DNA of 64,000 nucleotides from Azolla caroliniana (taxonomy: Eukaryota; Polypodiophyta), in the NCBI GenBank assembly GCA_043228905.1, contig JBHGNT010000008.1, positions 14,694,001-14,758,000 on the forward strand. Direction: 5' to 3'. The notes beneath the pieces are model-generated. The model did no database searches. It was not told the DNA's origin and saw nothing but the letters and a program-made list of their open reading frames with translations. The position numbers were made by a program, and so were the translations under genes. Numbering within the stretch: the stretch's first letter is position 1; each line of letters opens with the position of its first letter. Below are positions 42,143 to 54,042 of this stretch, piece after piece.

Positions 42143-45100
42143 ATGGAAGGCGGCAGCAGCGGGCAGCCGGGGATGATGGTGCTGAATGCGCAGAACTACG
42201 CCGACTGGAAGATCAAGATGGAGGATCTTCTGATTGTTCGGGACCTGTACGAACCGATTGACAGGTCGGAAATACCGAAGGGGGTACTTGAGTCGGAATG
42301 GAGGCTTCTGAACCGGAAAGCCGTTGCAACCATTCGGCAATACGTCGACGTGAGCGTTCTACAACATGTGACGAATGACATCAACGCATATGAGATGTGG
42401 CGGAAGCTGTCGGGCCTCTACGAGAGGAAGAATGCGTTGAACCGGACCTCCCTGATGAGGAAGATAGTGAACCTCAAGTACCGGGACGGCGAGAGTATGG
42501 TGGAACACGTAAGCACGTTCATGGGATTCGTGAACCAGCTTGCGGCGATCAAGTTCCCGTTGGAGGATGCAATGCAAGCCATCATTCTGATGTGTACATT
42601 GCCGGAAAGCTGGGAGAACTTGGTGGTGACTCTCAGCACCTCCTGCACGGAAGATAACTTGTCCCTACAAACGGTAAAGACAAGTATTTTGAACGAAGAA
42701 GCGCGTCGGAGAGATAAAGAACCGGCCTCCGACTCGAAGGCGTTGCTTACCGAATCAGAACGGGGAAGACAATGGAACCGGAGTCCGCAAAGACGGGAGA
42801 AGTCGGGGACCCGGTCGCAGTCAAGAGGAAGGCCCACATGCTTCCACTGTGGGAAGCCGGGGCACTTCCGAAAGAATTGTCGGCATTACCGAAAAGACAA
42901 CGGAGCCGACGACACCGATTCGAAGAAGTCTTCGGAGAGAAACGGTGCATACCGGGGAGCCACGGACCGGAGAGGTCCGGATCGGCGAGGGCAGGACCGG
43001 AAAGGAACGACGGCACTCGCGGCAAGTGAGGAAGAAATCATGCTCATCACCGAAGAAGGTGAACTAAACATTGTCGGCGATGAGACGACCTGGGTGGTCG
43101 ATTCCGGAGCATCGTTCCACCTGACCCCGGAGAGAAGATATTTCTCATCCTACACAGTCGGTGAGCATGGCTGTGTTCGGATGGGAAATGAAGGTACGTG
43201 CCGGATTGCCGGCATAGGAGACGTGTGGTTGACAACCCCGACCGGATGCAAAATGCTGCTGAAGGATGTCCGACACGTTTCGGAGGTTCGATTGAACCTA
43301 ATTTCGGCCGGGAGGCTAGACGATGAAGGCTACACAGGTAGCATCCGGAACGGCGTAATGAAGTTCAGCAAGGGGAGCCTGATAGTGGCTCGGGCCCAGA
43401 AAGTCAACACACTGTACCTTATGAATGCCTGGTTGTGTCCGGAAGAGTTGAACGTGGCAGCCGACACTGCCGGTGAGCTGTGGCACAAGAGACTGTGCCA
43501 CATGAGTGAGAAGGGGATGAAGAGGCTTGCAGAAGACAACCTTATTCCAGTGAAGCATGTGCACCTGGAGAAGTGCACCGATTGCCTGGCCGGTAAGCAG
43601 AACCGAACCTCCTTCCACTCAAGGCCACCGACGAGACGTAGCGCACCATTGGAGTTGGTGCACACTGATGTGTGTCATGTAGAAACGAAGTCACATGGCG
43701 GAGCCCAGTACTTCGTAACATTCATTGATGATCACAGCCGGAAGCTGTGGACGGCACCGTTGAAGACAAAGGACCAAGTGTTGTGCGTCTTCAAAGAACT
43801 CCACGCGAGAGTGGAAAGGGAATCCGGCAAGAAGCTGAAAGCGATACGAGCGGATAACGGACGGGAATACCGGGGGCAGTTCGCGGAGTACTGTCGCTCG
43901 AAGGGAATCCGGCTCGAGTTTACTGTGCCGAAGACGCCGGAACTGAACGGGCTGGCCGAGAGGATGAACCGGACCATAATGGAGAGGGTCCGGAGTATGC
44001 TGGCGCATGCGGAGTTACCCAAGGGGTTTTGGGCTGAGGCGATGTCAACGGCGACATACGTGATAAACAGATCACCCTCAGTACCTTTGGACGGAGACAC
44101 GCCGCAGAGAGTGTGGACCGGTAGGGAAGTATCCTACCGGCATCTGAAGGTGTTCGGGTGTCTCGCATACGTGCATGTGGCAAAGGACCGGAGAGGAAAG
44201 CTAGATCCAAAGACCCGGCCATGCATATTCCTCGGTTACGGCGATGACGAGTTCGGCTACCGAGTATGGGACCCGGTCGACAAGAAGATATTCCGGAGTC
44301 GTGATATCATCTTCATGGAGAACAAGACACTCGCCGACAGGGAGTCGGAGAAGAAGATGAAGAGCTCCAAGTCGACCGGTGAGGATAAACTCTACGAGGA
44401 GCAGTCCCGACCGGCAAGGGACCGGTTAACACTCGAAGATCCGGCCGAAGACGGTGAAGAAACAGAACCGGCCGAAGAAGATGAAAATGATACCGGAACC
44501 GGCCCCGATCCCGAAATGGATTCGGATGAAGAAGAATCGGAAGAACCGGTTACCGAAGCTCCGGAACGGAGATATCCTCTAAGAGAGAGAAGGGCTCCCC
44601 GGAGATTTCCGGAACCAGAGCACGTGCTGTTAACCGACGAAGGGGAGCCGGAGAGCTTTGAAGAAGCAAAGCATGACACCCAGAGCCGCAGGTGGTTGAG
44701 TGCCATGCAGGACGAGATGGATTCCCTGCATGAGAACCACACATATGAACTTGTGGAGTTGCCGAAAGGAAAGCGGGCACTTCGAAACAAGTGGGTGTTC
44801 AAGCTGAAACCGGGAGATGCCGGAAACCCCCCGAGATACAAAGCCAGGATTGTGGTGAAGGGGTTTCAGCAGAAGAAGGGCGTCGACTTCGACGAGATAT
44901 TTGCCCCGGTAGTGAAGATGACCTCCATCCGGACGGTGCTGAGCATAGCGGCAAGCATGGACCTCGAGGTAGAATAGATGGACGTGAAGACGGCATTCCT
45001 TCACGGTGACCTCGAAGAAGAGATCTACATGCAGCAACCGGAAGGATTCGAGAAGAAAGGGAAGGAGCACCTGGTATGCCGGTTGAAGAAGAGCCTTTAC

Positions 45101-46216
45101 GGACTGAAGCAGGCTCCCCGGCAATGGTACCGGAAGTTCGACTCTTTCATGACCGACGAAGGGTACCTCAAAACGCAGTCCGACCACTGCGTGTTTGTGA
45201 AGAAGTTCGAAGGAGGAGACTTTCTAATACTCCTCCTGTACGTGGACGACATGTTGATCGTCGGACGGGACCAGGTCAAGATACGGATGCTGAAGAAGGC
45301 TCTTCACCGAACCTTCTCAATGAAGGACCTGGGTCCGGCGAGGCAAATACTAGGGATGCACATCATCCGGGACCGGAAGAAGAAGCAGTTGTGGCTGTCA
45401 CAGGAGAAGTACGTGACAAAGGTGCTTCACCGGTTCAACATGTCGGAAGCAAGACCGGTCGGGTCAACACTCCCGGCAAACTGCAAGCTGTCCAGCAAGC
45501 AAAGCCCCAAGACAAAGGCAGAGAAGGAGGACATGATGAAAGTACCATATGGCTCTGCCGTCGGGAGCTTGATGTACGCAATGGTGTGTACCCAACCGGA
45601 CATAGGATATGCAGTCGGAGTGGTGAGCCGGTACATGAGCAATCCCGGCAAAGAGCATTGGAACGCGGCCAAGTGGATACTCCGATACCTGAAGGGCACA
45701 GCAAACGTGTGCCTCCGATTCGGCTCCGGTAAGCCCGAACTCGACGGCTTCACCGATTCGGATATGTCGGCTGATGCAGATACCAGCCGGTCCACATCAG
45801 GGTATGTGATGACGTATGCAGGGGGAGGTGTTTCATGGCAGTCGAGGCTGCAGAAGACGGTTGCATTGTCAACCACGGAGGCGGAGTACATGGCGGCTGT
45901 TGAAGCCGGCAAGGAAATAATATGGATGAAGGACTTCATTAGAGAGCTCGGTATCCGGCAGGAGGAGTACCGACTCTACTGCGACAGTCAGAGTGCAATC
46001 CACCTTGCGAAGAACGCGGCCTATCACTCCCGGACGAAGCACATCCAGCGAAGATATCACTGGATCCGGGAAAGGATAGAAGACAAGGAGTTCGTGCTGA
46101 CGAAGATCCACACGGACGAGAACGGCTCGGATATGCTGACCAAGGTGCTCACACCCGACAAGCTGGAAGCATGCCGGAAGAGGATCGGATTGGAGAGACA
46201 TCCCATGCCGAAGTGA
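42143..46216 (+). CDS. copia gag-pol polyprotein (copy I) with one in-frame TAG
   Basis: 1,358 codons from ATG 42143 (MEGGSSGQPGMMVLN; the frame is also open upstream in the LTR, but this ATG follows the primer site). Gag UBN2 region about 20-200; zinc knuckle CFHCGKPGHFRKNC at 233-246; protease VDSGAS, Asp320; pre-integrase HHCC with WHKRLCHM; integrase core Asp509, Asp571 and Glu606; RT with YVDDM (Asp1035, Asp1036); RNase H with FTDSDMSAD, STTEAEYMA and YCDSQSAIHLAKN. The only defect seen is TAG at 44975-44977, where copy A has CAG. Without suppression of that stop, RT and RNase H would not be made. Confidence 0.93.
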
Positions 46217-46226
46217 AGGGGGAGTT

Positions 46227-46826
46227 TGTTGGGATTACGGTCCCTTCGGATGGGATGGTCGGATGTCGGAGATGAATGACGACAAGCCCGGTTGCGGTTT
46301 CGGAACCGGATGATGAAGACCCCGGCGTCGGAGCCGGATGACGAATGTACCCGGAGAGAGATCCGGATGCGGGGACATATCTGTGAATATGTTTGCCAAG
46401 GGCCCTTGAGGCTATAGTTGTAAATAGCCCTAAAGTCATATGTGTATAAATATGACATAGGGCAAACAGTTTTAATGTTGCTACTCATTTTTCTGTTTTT
46501 CCACTCAAGAGGAGTGAAGAGAGAGCAGCCGTGAGAGAGATAGAGCGTGAGAGAGGAAGAGGTCGACGCCTCTGTGTAATACCGCCACCTGTGGCGAGGA
46601 CAGCGAGCTCAAGGTCGTCGCCTTGCAGCTCGCCATTGTATATTTCTCTGTGCATAGTTTTGGTTTGGAGTCTTGCACTCCCGTGGTTTTTCCCATCTAG
46701 GGTTTTCCACGTTAATCCCTGTGTTATCGTGTCTTTCTCTGTGTTTCCTATTTTCTGCTGCATTGATTCGCGATTCCTCGGTTGTGGCCGAGTGGTGAAG
46801 GCGAATCGGAGCGTCGATTCTCAACA
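46227..46826 (+). repeat. 3' LTR of copia copy I
   Basis: 600 bp, 99 percent or more identical to the 5' LTR by eye; its TATA box is TATAAATATGACATAGGGC (46445 onward). Followed by AGCTC and the integrase of copia H. Confidence 0.95.
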
Positions 46827-47505
46827 AGCTCTCCTTCTCGGATCACCAATTCTACGAGCATTGCGGGTACGGCAAACAGGTAGCCACATCACACCCGACA
46901 TCAGCACCAAGAGAATCGAATCCCCTCGATTTGGTCCACTGGGATGTCTATGGCCCAATGCCACATTAGTTTCTCGGCAGTGCTTCGTACTTCGTTAGTT
47001 TTATTCACGACTTGACTCGGAAGGTGTGGGATTACCCCATTAGAACCAAAGATCGGGTGTTCTCGATCTTCTCCAAATGGCTTGCAATGGTTGAAAACCA
47101 AACCGGTTGTAAACTAAAATGTCTCTGAACCGATAATGGAGGAGATTTCAAGTTTGACGAATTCGTCAAATTTTGCAAGGAAAACAGCATTCGACGTGAA
47201 TATACGGCACCCTATAGTCCGGAGCAAAACGGAATTGCTAAACACATGAATCGGACGATTCAAGAACGCATAGTATCCATGCTCTAACACTCCAGACTAT
47301 TAGATGGCTTCTGGGCGGAGGCTCTACTTACGGCAGTACACATAATAAATATGTCGCTAAGTAGACCTCTAGAACTTAAAATACCTCAGGAAACATGGAC
47401 CGGCAGTAAGCCGAATTATGACAAGCTGAGGATCTTCAGCTGCGAGGCGTATGCCCTCAGACCGAAAGACGACCGCCGGAAACTTGAACCAAGATGAAGG
47501 AAATG
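46827..47505 (+). pseudogene. copia integrase (copy H, continued)
   Basis: Resumes with YEHCRYGKQVATS (second Cys pair of the zinc region) and continues with LVHWDVYGP (first catalytic Asp), TDNGGDFKFDEF (second Asp), SPEQNGIAKHMNRTIQERI (the Glu position reads Lys, AKH for AEH/AER) and FWAEALLTAVHIINMSPS. Stops lie at about 46969, 47128 and 47286. It ends around 47505, where a shared AAATGCGTTT marks the junction with the gypsy element to the right. Confidence 0.8.
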
Positions 47506-50124
47506 CGTTTATAAGCTTTCTTTCTTATTTTATGAAATAGCTCCCTTGACCATGTTCCATCTTTCTCATGAGTACTCAAGTATTTTGCAATTTGTAACAT
47601 CTCCCCCTCGTACTCAGATTCACGAAGAATAACATGAACACCCAAATCACATGACCCCTTCAAGTTACCATAGAAATCCAAACTCTCATCTTCTTCATCA
47701 GTCATTACCATAGTATTTTGACCTTTAAACCTTGCTCTTGAGAGCATATCGGCAACTGGGTTATCCGTTCCTACAATGTGCTTGATTTCAGGACATAGTG
47801 ATTTTATGTAAGCTATCGATCTAAGCATAGCTATATCAGATGTTTCACAACTTGAGATCATTCCTAGCAATGGACGACAATATGTTTCAACCACAACTTC
47901 ACCACTAATTAAGTATTCACGATATGTTTTTATAGTTGTTAACATACCCCATAACTCTCTTTTAATCAGTGGGTAAGCTCTTTGGCATTCTATTAAGATT
48001 TTTGCACCAAATCAAACTGCATATCTCAACCCATCCTTCTCTTCTTGGCTAACAGCCCAACCGATCCCGATTGGACTGTATCCACAGTAACAATGATGGG
48101 GTGTTCACTATCATACCTAGCCTTTTGTAAAACAGGGGCATTCAACAACATTTCCTTTAGTTGGCGAATTGCATCTGTACATGTACATTAGTCCAAAGGA
48201 AACTTGAATTCTTCTTAAGCAACCCATAAATCAGATAAGCCACATGTGCGAAATGTGGAATCCAAATTCAGTAAAACACACAAGCACCCAAAAACCTACG
48301 CACTTCTGTTAGAGATTTACAGTCATCCTTTAGATTTTGAATTGCATTTATCTTAATTGGGGATGAGTTTCTTCCGTAGGGTCTACACATGTGCCCTACA
48401 ATCAGAACTTCGGGAACCCCAAACATAGATTTTTGACCTGAAAATGTAAGATGAACCTCTTCTAACGTTGAAATAATTCTTTCACAAGAATCAATGTGAT
48501 TTGCAACAAACTTTCTACATCTATTCGGCATGAGTTTTTCATCCTTCTTATTCATCGAGTATCCTTTAATTGGAAGATCATCTAGAAAAGGCATAGTTTT
48601 TTTTGGCACAAAATCTTTTAAAATTTTATTCATAGCATTCACCATATGTGCTACAGAATTTGTAGCACCTTGAGGCAATGTACACATTCGCATCAATCCA
48701 ATTGGTGTTCTTATAGTAGTAGTTATATCAGGACTATCAATAGCAAGCTGAAATTGATCATATCCTAAATACAAATCACACATAGAATATATAGCTCTTC
48801 TTGCGAAAGCTTCTGCAAAGGCATCGACAATCGATCCAACACCGACGTTTCGAATAGTAACTCTATTGATAGGCTGTAAATCCTGAATGAACTTTATTGA
48901 ACCGTTCTTTTTGGGTACAATAAACCACTTATTCGAGTAGGGGGAATCTGATGGCTCCAAGATACCCATTTCTATTTTTTCCTTAAGCAAAGCTATTACT
49001 TGCGGTATTTGGGCCCGAGGAACAGGGATAAGCCTTAAATTCCAAGGAATATGCGAAACTGTAAATATAATCATTGGTTCCACAACTGTTGGGTCTACAC
49101 AACCAATTTCACTTGGCTCAAATGCAAATGCTTTCCCATGACTAGCAATCATATTTTAAAAACATTGTATCTCAACAGGCAAAAGAAAATCATTCTCACA
49201 AATTTTTAGTTGATCTAGAGTAGCATTTGTAAACTTATGACCAATATCCTTAGAATCCCGCAATGTTGGCTCAAACGCGAGATTCTTTCTCATTTCAGTA
49301 CTATCCATAGGTAGATGCCTGGCCACGGGCTTGACCTTTTTGTCTATTATTTTATATTTAGTGTTAATTTTTATTGCATAGTTATTTTGACTTGCTTTTT
49401 TAGCCATTTCATGATAGCTATTGCCAACTATTTCACTATTAGCTATACAACCATTCTTTCTCATTCAAGCGATTTTCAATAAAATCAGCAATATGAAGGT
49501 AGATATCAACGGAATTTACATGAACAAATCTCTTGTCTCATTCTTTCTCATTCAAGCGATTTTCTAATATTTTGATTGTATCCACATCTAAATATTCAAG
49601 AAACATACCAGAAATTATGTCATCCCTTTCAATCATCCCTGAAGTGCACAATGCATCCAACATCTTCCTGCTCCCTTTATTTTGTGCATGACTTTCCACA
49701 CCAAAGTAATAGGTAAATCCATCCATTGTATTAGACAAAGTATTGATTATTTTATTAATTGGAAAACATTTTTGCAAGGAAAGAAAAGTTGTGGGACCAT
49801 TACGTCCCTGCCCATCAATGATCCTATTTAAAAATCAGACTCATAAGATGACATATCATGCTCACATGAGTTAATTCGTAATTCTTCTTTATTTTGATCA
49901 TGCTCCTGCCCAACAGTAAGAAATTGAACACTCCTTTTACCATCAGTACTCCGAATTCTAGCATATGCTGAGCCATCTTCAAGCACCATTGTCTCCAGCC
50001 TAGAATATGTGATATATGGTTGACCAAGAATCACTGGGTATGACGAGGTCTTTTGGATAAAGAAATATTGCTCCATTGGCACATCTCCAATGGTGACTTT
50101 GATGTTTGGGCAAGCTCCATGAAG
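47506..50124 (-). pseudogene. gypsy protease end, RT and RNase H (copy G3)
   Basis: From right to left: protease C-terminal part (GACPNIKVTIGDVPMEQYFF), VILGQPYITYSRLETMVLED, then linker (49464-49156), RT (49152-48268) with FIQDLQPINRVTIRNVG, LYLGYDQFQLAIDS, LPQGATNSVAHMVN and the catalytic MPFLDDLPIKG (about 48602-48570), and RNase H (47945-47506) with ETYCRPLLG and NPVADMLSRARFKG. A few frameshifts and stops. RT is open for 294 residues, better kept than in copy D. Confidence 0.87.
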
Positions 50125-50160
50125 AACACGTTTGCGTTCACAAGTGGAAGGATCGCGCAT
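50125..50160 (+). repeat. left terminal inverted repeat of the DNA transposon
   Basis: Begins AACACGTTTGCGTTCACAAG and runs 36 bp, ending CGCAT. It matches the inverted right end at 32 of 36 positions. Confidence 0.92.
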
Positions 50161-50492
50161 AAATGGAAGGATAAGGAATATTTTGGTTTATTTTAATACA
50201 TTTTCAATGATTTTACAAAACACATTGATACCTGTATCATACATGTTCAAATATACTATGAAAAAGGTTAAAAATCCACTATTTCCGTGATTTAGAAATA
50301 ATAATAAAAAGAGGAATTTCAAAAAGTTACATTCTCAATTTATATCACAAACTTTAAAACCAATGTTATTTTATAAGAAACGATTTTTTAGAAATCATAA
50401 GAAATCAAAACACATGCTTTTATATTACTCGATTTGTTACAAGCGGAGTGTAGTTACACTTAATAGCCAAAAATACATTCATGATCACTCCT
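50161..50492. other. AT-rich 3' flank of the transposase-like gene
   Basis: No gene seen between the left TIR and the stop codon of the leftward gene; AT-rich, presumably its 3' UTR and terminator. Confidence 0.5.
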
Positions 50493-53271
50493 TTACGGAG
50501 AATCACTACTATAACTAATATACAATGATGATTCCTCCTCGTCATCCTCGGATGTACCAATCAGTGCATTATCTTCTTCATAAACCAAATGGTTTGACTC
50601 TAGATTATATGTAGCAGATCTCATTTGCCTTCGACTCGAGCCACCTTGTATAGCTGGTAATTTTTCTTTTATTATATCTATTGTTGACTTCCTTAATCGT
50701 CTGGCTTTTGTAAGCGTGAAGTCGTACACGATGATATCCACATCAGAGATATCAAGGGTCGAGGTGTTACGAATGTTTCGCTTCCTCTTCCTACCTCCCC
50801 TTGTCATTGGGCATTCAATCATCTCCAATGGATACTTACCTGTAAAAGCATTTGCACTTCTAGTGTTGTACCAATGAACGTTTATAGACTTGATCGTGTT
50901 TTCTATTTCATGCATTAGCACTTCTAGAATTTTACCAACCCAAAATTGGTGCTCATGTGAGTTCTCATTAGCCGGCGTTGCAATCAACATCCCCGCCACG
51001 AGCTCTTGCAAATTGCCTTGCAATCTAGCTTCGATTGCTTTGGTCATCCTTGGTCCCACATAAATGTCTCTTTGTTCAGGATGGACCAAACTGTCATTAA
51101 TCGCATTTGTTGGTTGCTCCGGAGTTTTATTTACATGATCATGTTGTAGCAACCATGTGAATGGCGTTTCCAAATTCCAATTATCACCAAATACACAATT
51201 GTCTATAATTCTTTTCTGATCACTAAAAAAAAATTCCCACCATGACGTGTCTTGTTGTGCGGCATATTTCTTGGTGGCCTCAATATGCTTTCTTTTTTCT
51301 TCTAAGGCTTGTAGCCATAATTGTTTTTGTTCCAATACCAAGTCACCATGCAACTGTCCTTTCTTCTCAATTTGCATTTGTTTAGCTCCATGGACAATTG
51401 TACTCGGCATACAAAGCAATAACTGGCAACCACCTTCAAGTTCCCATGTTGTAGAAGATGAATATTGTTTAGCATACAAAAGCATAGAACCACTAATTTC
51501 ATTTTTCTTTATCATAAAAATGTGATTGAAGCTTATATTGTTTAACTGGGCGAGCACTTTAACATTCCCAACATGCCCATTTGATATATATCTCTTAAAG
51601 TCATATACCTCCTTCAAGTGTTAACACTTTTGGGCGTGGTGTATATGCATCACAAATGACATCAAATAGTTTTGGTAATGTGAAAGTATCATGCCGAGAC
51701 AACTGTCTAGAGAATGTGCTCAACATCTTATCTATATGATCATGTGTGTGGCCAACCAAAATATAATTGACTTTCACTTTTCTAAACAATCATTGGTTGA
51801 CCAACATACTTAGATAGCCAAACATAGTTGAATTTTTTTTCTCTCTAGCAGTATTGTCCAATTGAATGTATAGAACAGGGGGGAACGGTTGGCCCCAAGA
51901 CATCAAAACTCGGTGAATCACTGTAACTATTAGGTTAGGGTCATTGTGAACATTAGGGAATGTAATGAAGACGTGAGGTCCAACAGATCTATTATAAGCC
52001 AAGCATCCCACCAAGTGCATTTGAACAAGGCACTCATCATTGATGTCTTTGGGGAGCCTCCGCATATGCGGCAAGCACGTCTTCTTCTGGTCCATGCTAT
52101 CTATCATTAAGCACATGTATTGTTCGGGCCTCTTCAAACACTTCTCTCTATGATGCATCACCTTCTTTCGTTCTAACAATTGTGCCTCACGATGCTCCTA
52201 TAGTAACTTCTTACTCATATCCTTTTCCATTGATGTCTTTGCACCTTTAGCCAAACTTTTAAGATTTGCAGAAATGGAGCAATACCCCATGCGTACTTTA
52301 CGTGGAATGATAACATTTGAAAACCGAGCTCTCCATAATCTTGTGAATTGGTTGTATGTGATAGATTTATTACGTGAGCCCACCATATCAGATCGATAGA
52401 CATCATAAACTTCCCAACGTGTGTAATTATCAGAGAGGTGCATCCTACCTGTAGTGGGCATTACTTCACAATTTAACTGAAAGTAAATGTTCACCCAACC
52501 AATAGCATGTCTTCCAATTGCACCTTTCATACTTGGAACCTCTTTACAATTGAGCATCTGATCCCCGCTAAGTAAATGTTGTTGTACTCTATGTAGCCGC
52601 ATGTTACTAACACATAACGCAATTTTGAATGCAACTCTACATATCTGTTGCGCATGGAAGATATAATACTCGAATGATACTTTGATCCCCGTACACTTGT
52701 CAGACACTAGTTGCATATGTGATCCAAGGTGAGTGTCTTGCTCATCACTAGTCATCGAAAAATAGTATCGCCTTAATTCTTGCAACTTTGATTTTCCAAT
52801 CATAAACATACAACCACAGGCACAACATATTTTGTTGACATCAAATCCAATCTGCTTATTTGATGTCACCAAATTAAATCTGGTTAGATGAATTCTACGT
52901 GGGATTCTTCTAATATGCATAGGGCTTCCAGATTTCTCTTCTTGCATAGAAGTTGGTGTAACCTTGTTACAATCCAATTTTTTGTTGTGACCATTGCCCA
53001 TGATATTCGATGTTTCATTGGTACTACCTTCATTCTCCATATCTTTATTAATATTGTATTCTTCAATAGACAACTCTTCACATGTGTTGTAGGTGAAGAT
53101 GAGCTCAGACAATACTCTTCGATAGAAATGGGTGAGTCTGTCGATAGACAATATTCTTCAATAGAAAATGGTGAGTTTGTCAACAGACAATACTCTTCGG
53201 TAGAAAACGAAGAGTCTAAGGACAAACAATATTATTCAATCGAGAACAGTGAGTCTTCACTCATGGCTTAA
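50493..53271 (-). pseudogene. DUF7869-like, probable RNase-H-fold transposase (damaged)
   Basis: Starts at ATG 53269 region (MSEDSL) with four or five copies of a 12-13-residue repeat (PISIEEYCLS). After a frameshift near 53060 the main body follows: a CCACGCMF Cys motif (about 52825), DVYRSDMVGS, then EKCLKRPEQYMCLMIDSMDQ (first acidic motif), PPVLYIQLDNTAREKKN (second) and YILVGHTHDHIDKM (third, GHTHxxID). These three motifs are the hallmark of DUF7869 proteins; their D...D...D spacing suggests a DDE/DDD nuclease. The C-terminal part (51617-50493) contains QFWVGKILEV...VHWYNTRS, like a BAH/chromo-type module, then a basic-acidic tail. Breaks: stops at about 53235, 52198 and 51787 (TGG to TGA) and a frameshift near 51605. 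By position and target duplication it is the likely transposase. Confidence 0.72.
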
Positions 53272-53941
53272 GGTCCACATAGAGCTCTTTAAGTTATGTG
53301 CTTGGGCTAATATAAACAACTGATAAGCTCCTCTCTAAACAGAAGCTCCCTCAATATAATGTCTATATTAATGGCACCTATATTCAATATAGAACTTCTT
53401 AATCATTGGTTCATTCATGCCCACCATTTTAAATATAAGCCTTTTCAATCATTGGTTCATTCATGGCCACATCTTTAATACAAAACATTAGAGAGTCATA
53501 AAAATGTGGCTTTGAGTATTCAATCATTGGTTCATTCATGAACCTCTATCATTGTTTTCTTTATGACCTTCAAAGGCATTGTATGTTAGTTTGAGTATAA
53601 AATAATCCTTAATATGTTAGTTTGAGTATTTAATCATTGATTCATTCATAAGCATCATTTAATTCAAATCCATTAGCGAGTCATTGGTAAATTCAAGAGT
53701 ATGTACTAAATAAAGTAACTAACTAACTCTTTCTTAGGTCTAACTAACTAACGTTAAGCTTACCAACCCTGCTTAAAGTAATTGTGGTTACTTTAACCAC
53801 AATGGTCAATCCCTACAAATAGGAAGACCTCCTCATTTCGCAATCACTCACACACAAAACAGAGCACACAAAGCACAAACAGCCCATAGCACGCAACACC
53901 AAATTTTCATCTCCCCCAGGTAAGCATCGACAACGAGAATC
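53272..53941. promoter_or_regulatory. divergent promoter region of the DNA transposon
   Basis: Separates the two divergent genes. It contains four copies of a 20-bp element (TCAATCATTGGTTCATTCATG type) between about 53397 and 53655, and a perfect inverted repeat ATTGTGGTTA-CTT-TAACCACAAT at 53781-53803. A CTACAAATAGG TATA-like box lies at about 53812, 130 bp before the ATG of the rightward gene. A 5' UTR with CA-rich text and a CCCCCAGGTAAGC potential splice donor (about 53920) follows. Confidence 0.55.
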
Positions 53942-54042
53942 ATGTCTTCGAAGAAAATCGAGCGCCAAGAATCCAGGTAAGCGCCTAGAAGTCCGGACAT
54001 TTTTGTAAATATGTTTTAGCACTCAAGAACTCAATACGCCGT

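Larger units (their letters stand above)
41512..46826 (+). mobile_element. nearly intact Ty1/copia retrotransposon (copy I)
   Basis: Two 600-bp LTRs (41512-42111 and 46227-46826) that differ at about four positions, a tRNA-Met primer site TGGTATCAGAGC (42115-42126), one long gag-pol frame with a single stop, and a purine tract GAAGGGGGA (46213-46221). The most recent copia insertion here. The 5-bp flanks are CACTC and AGCTC, so no clean target duplication is present, and part of the host copia H is missing at the site. Confidence 0.95.
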
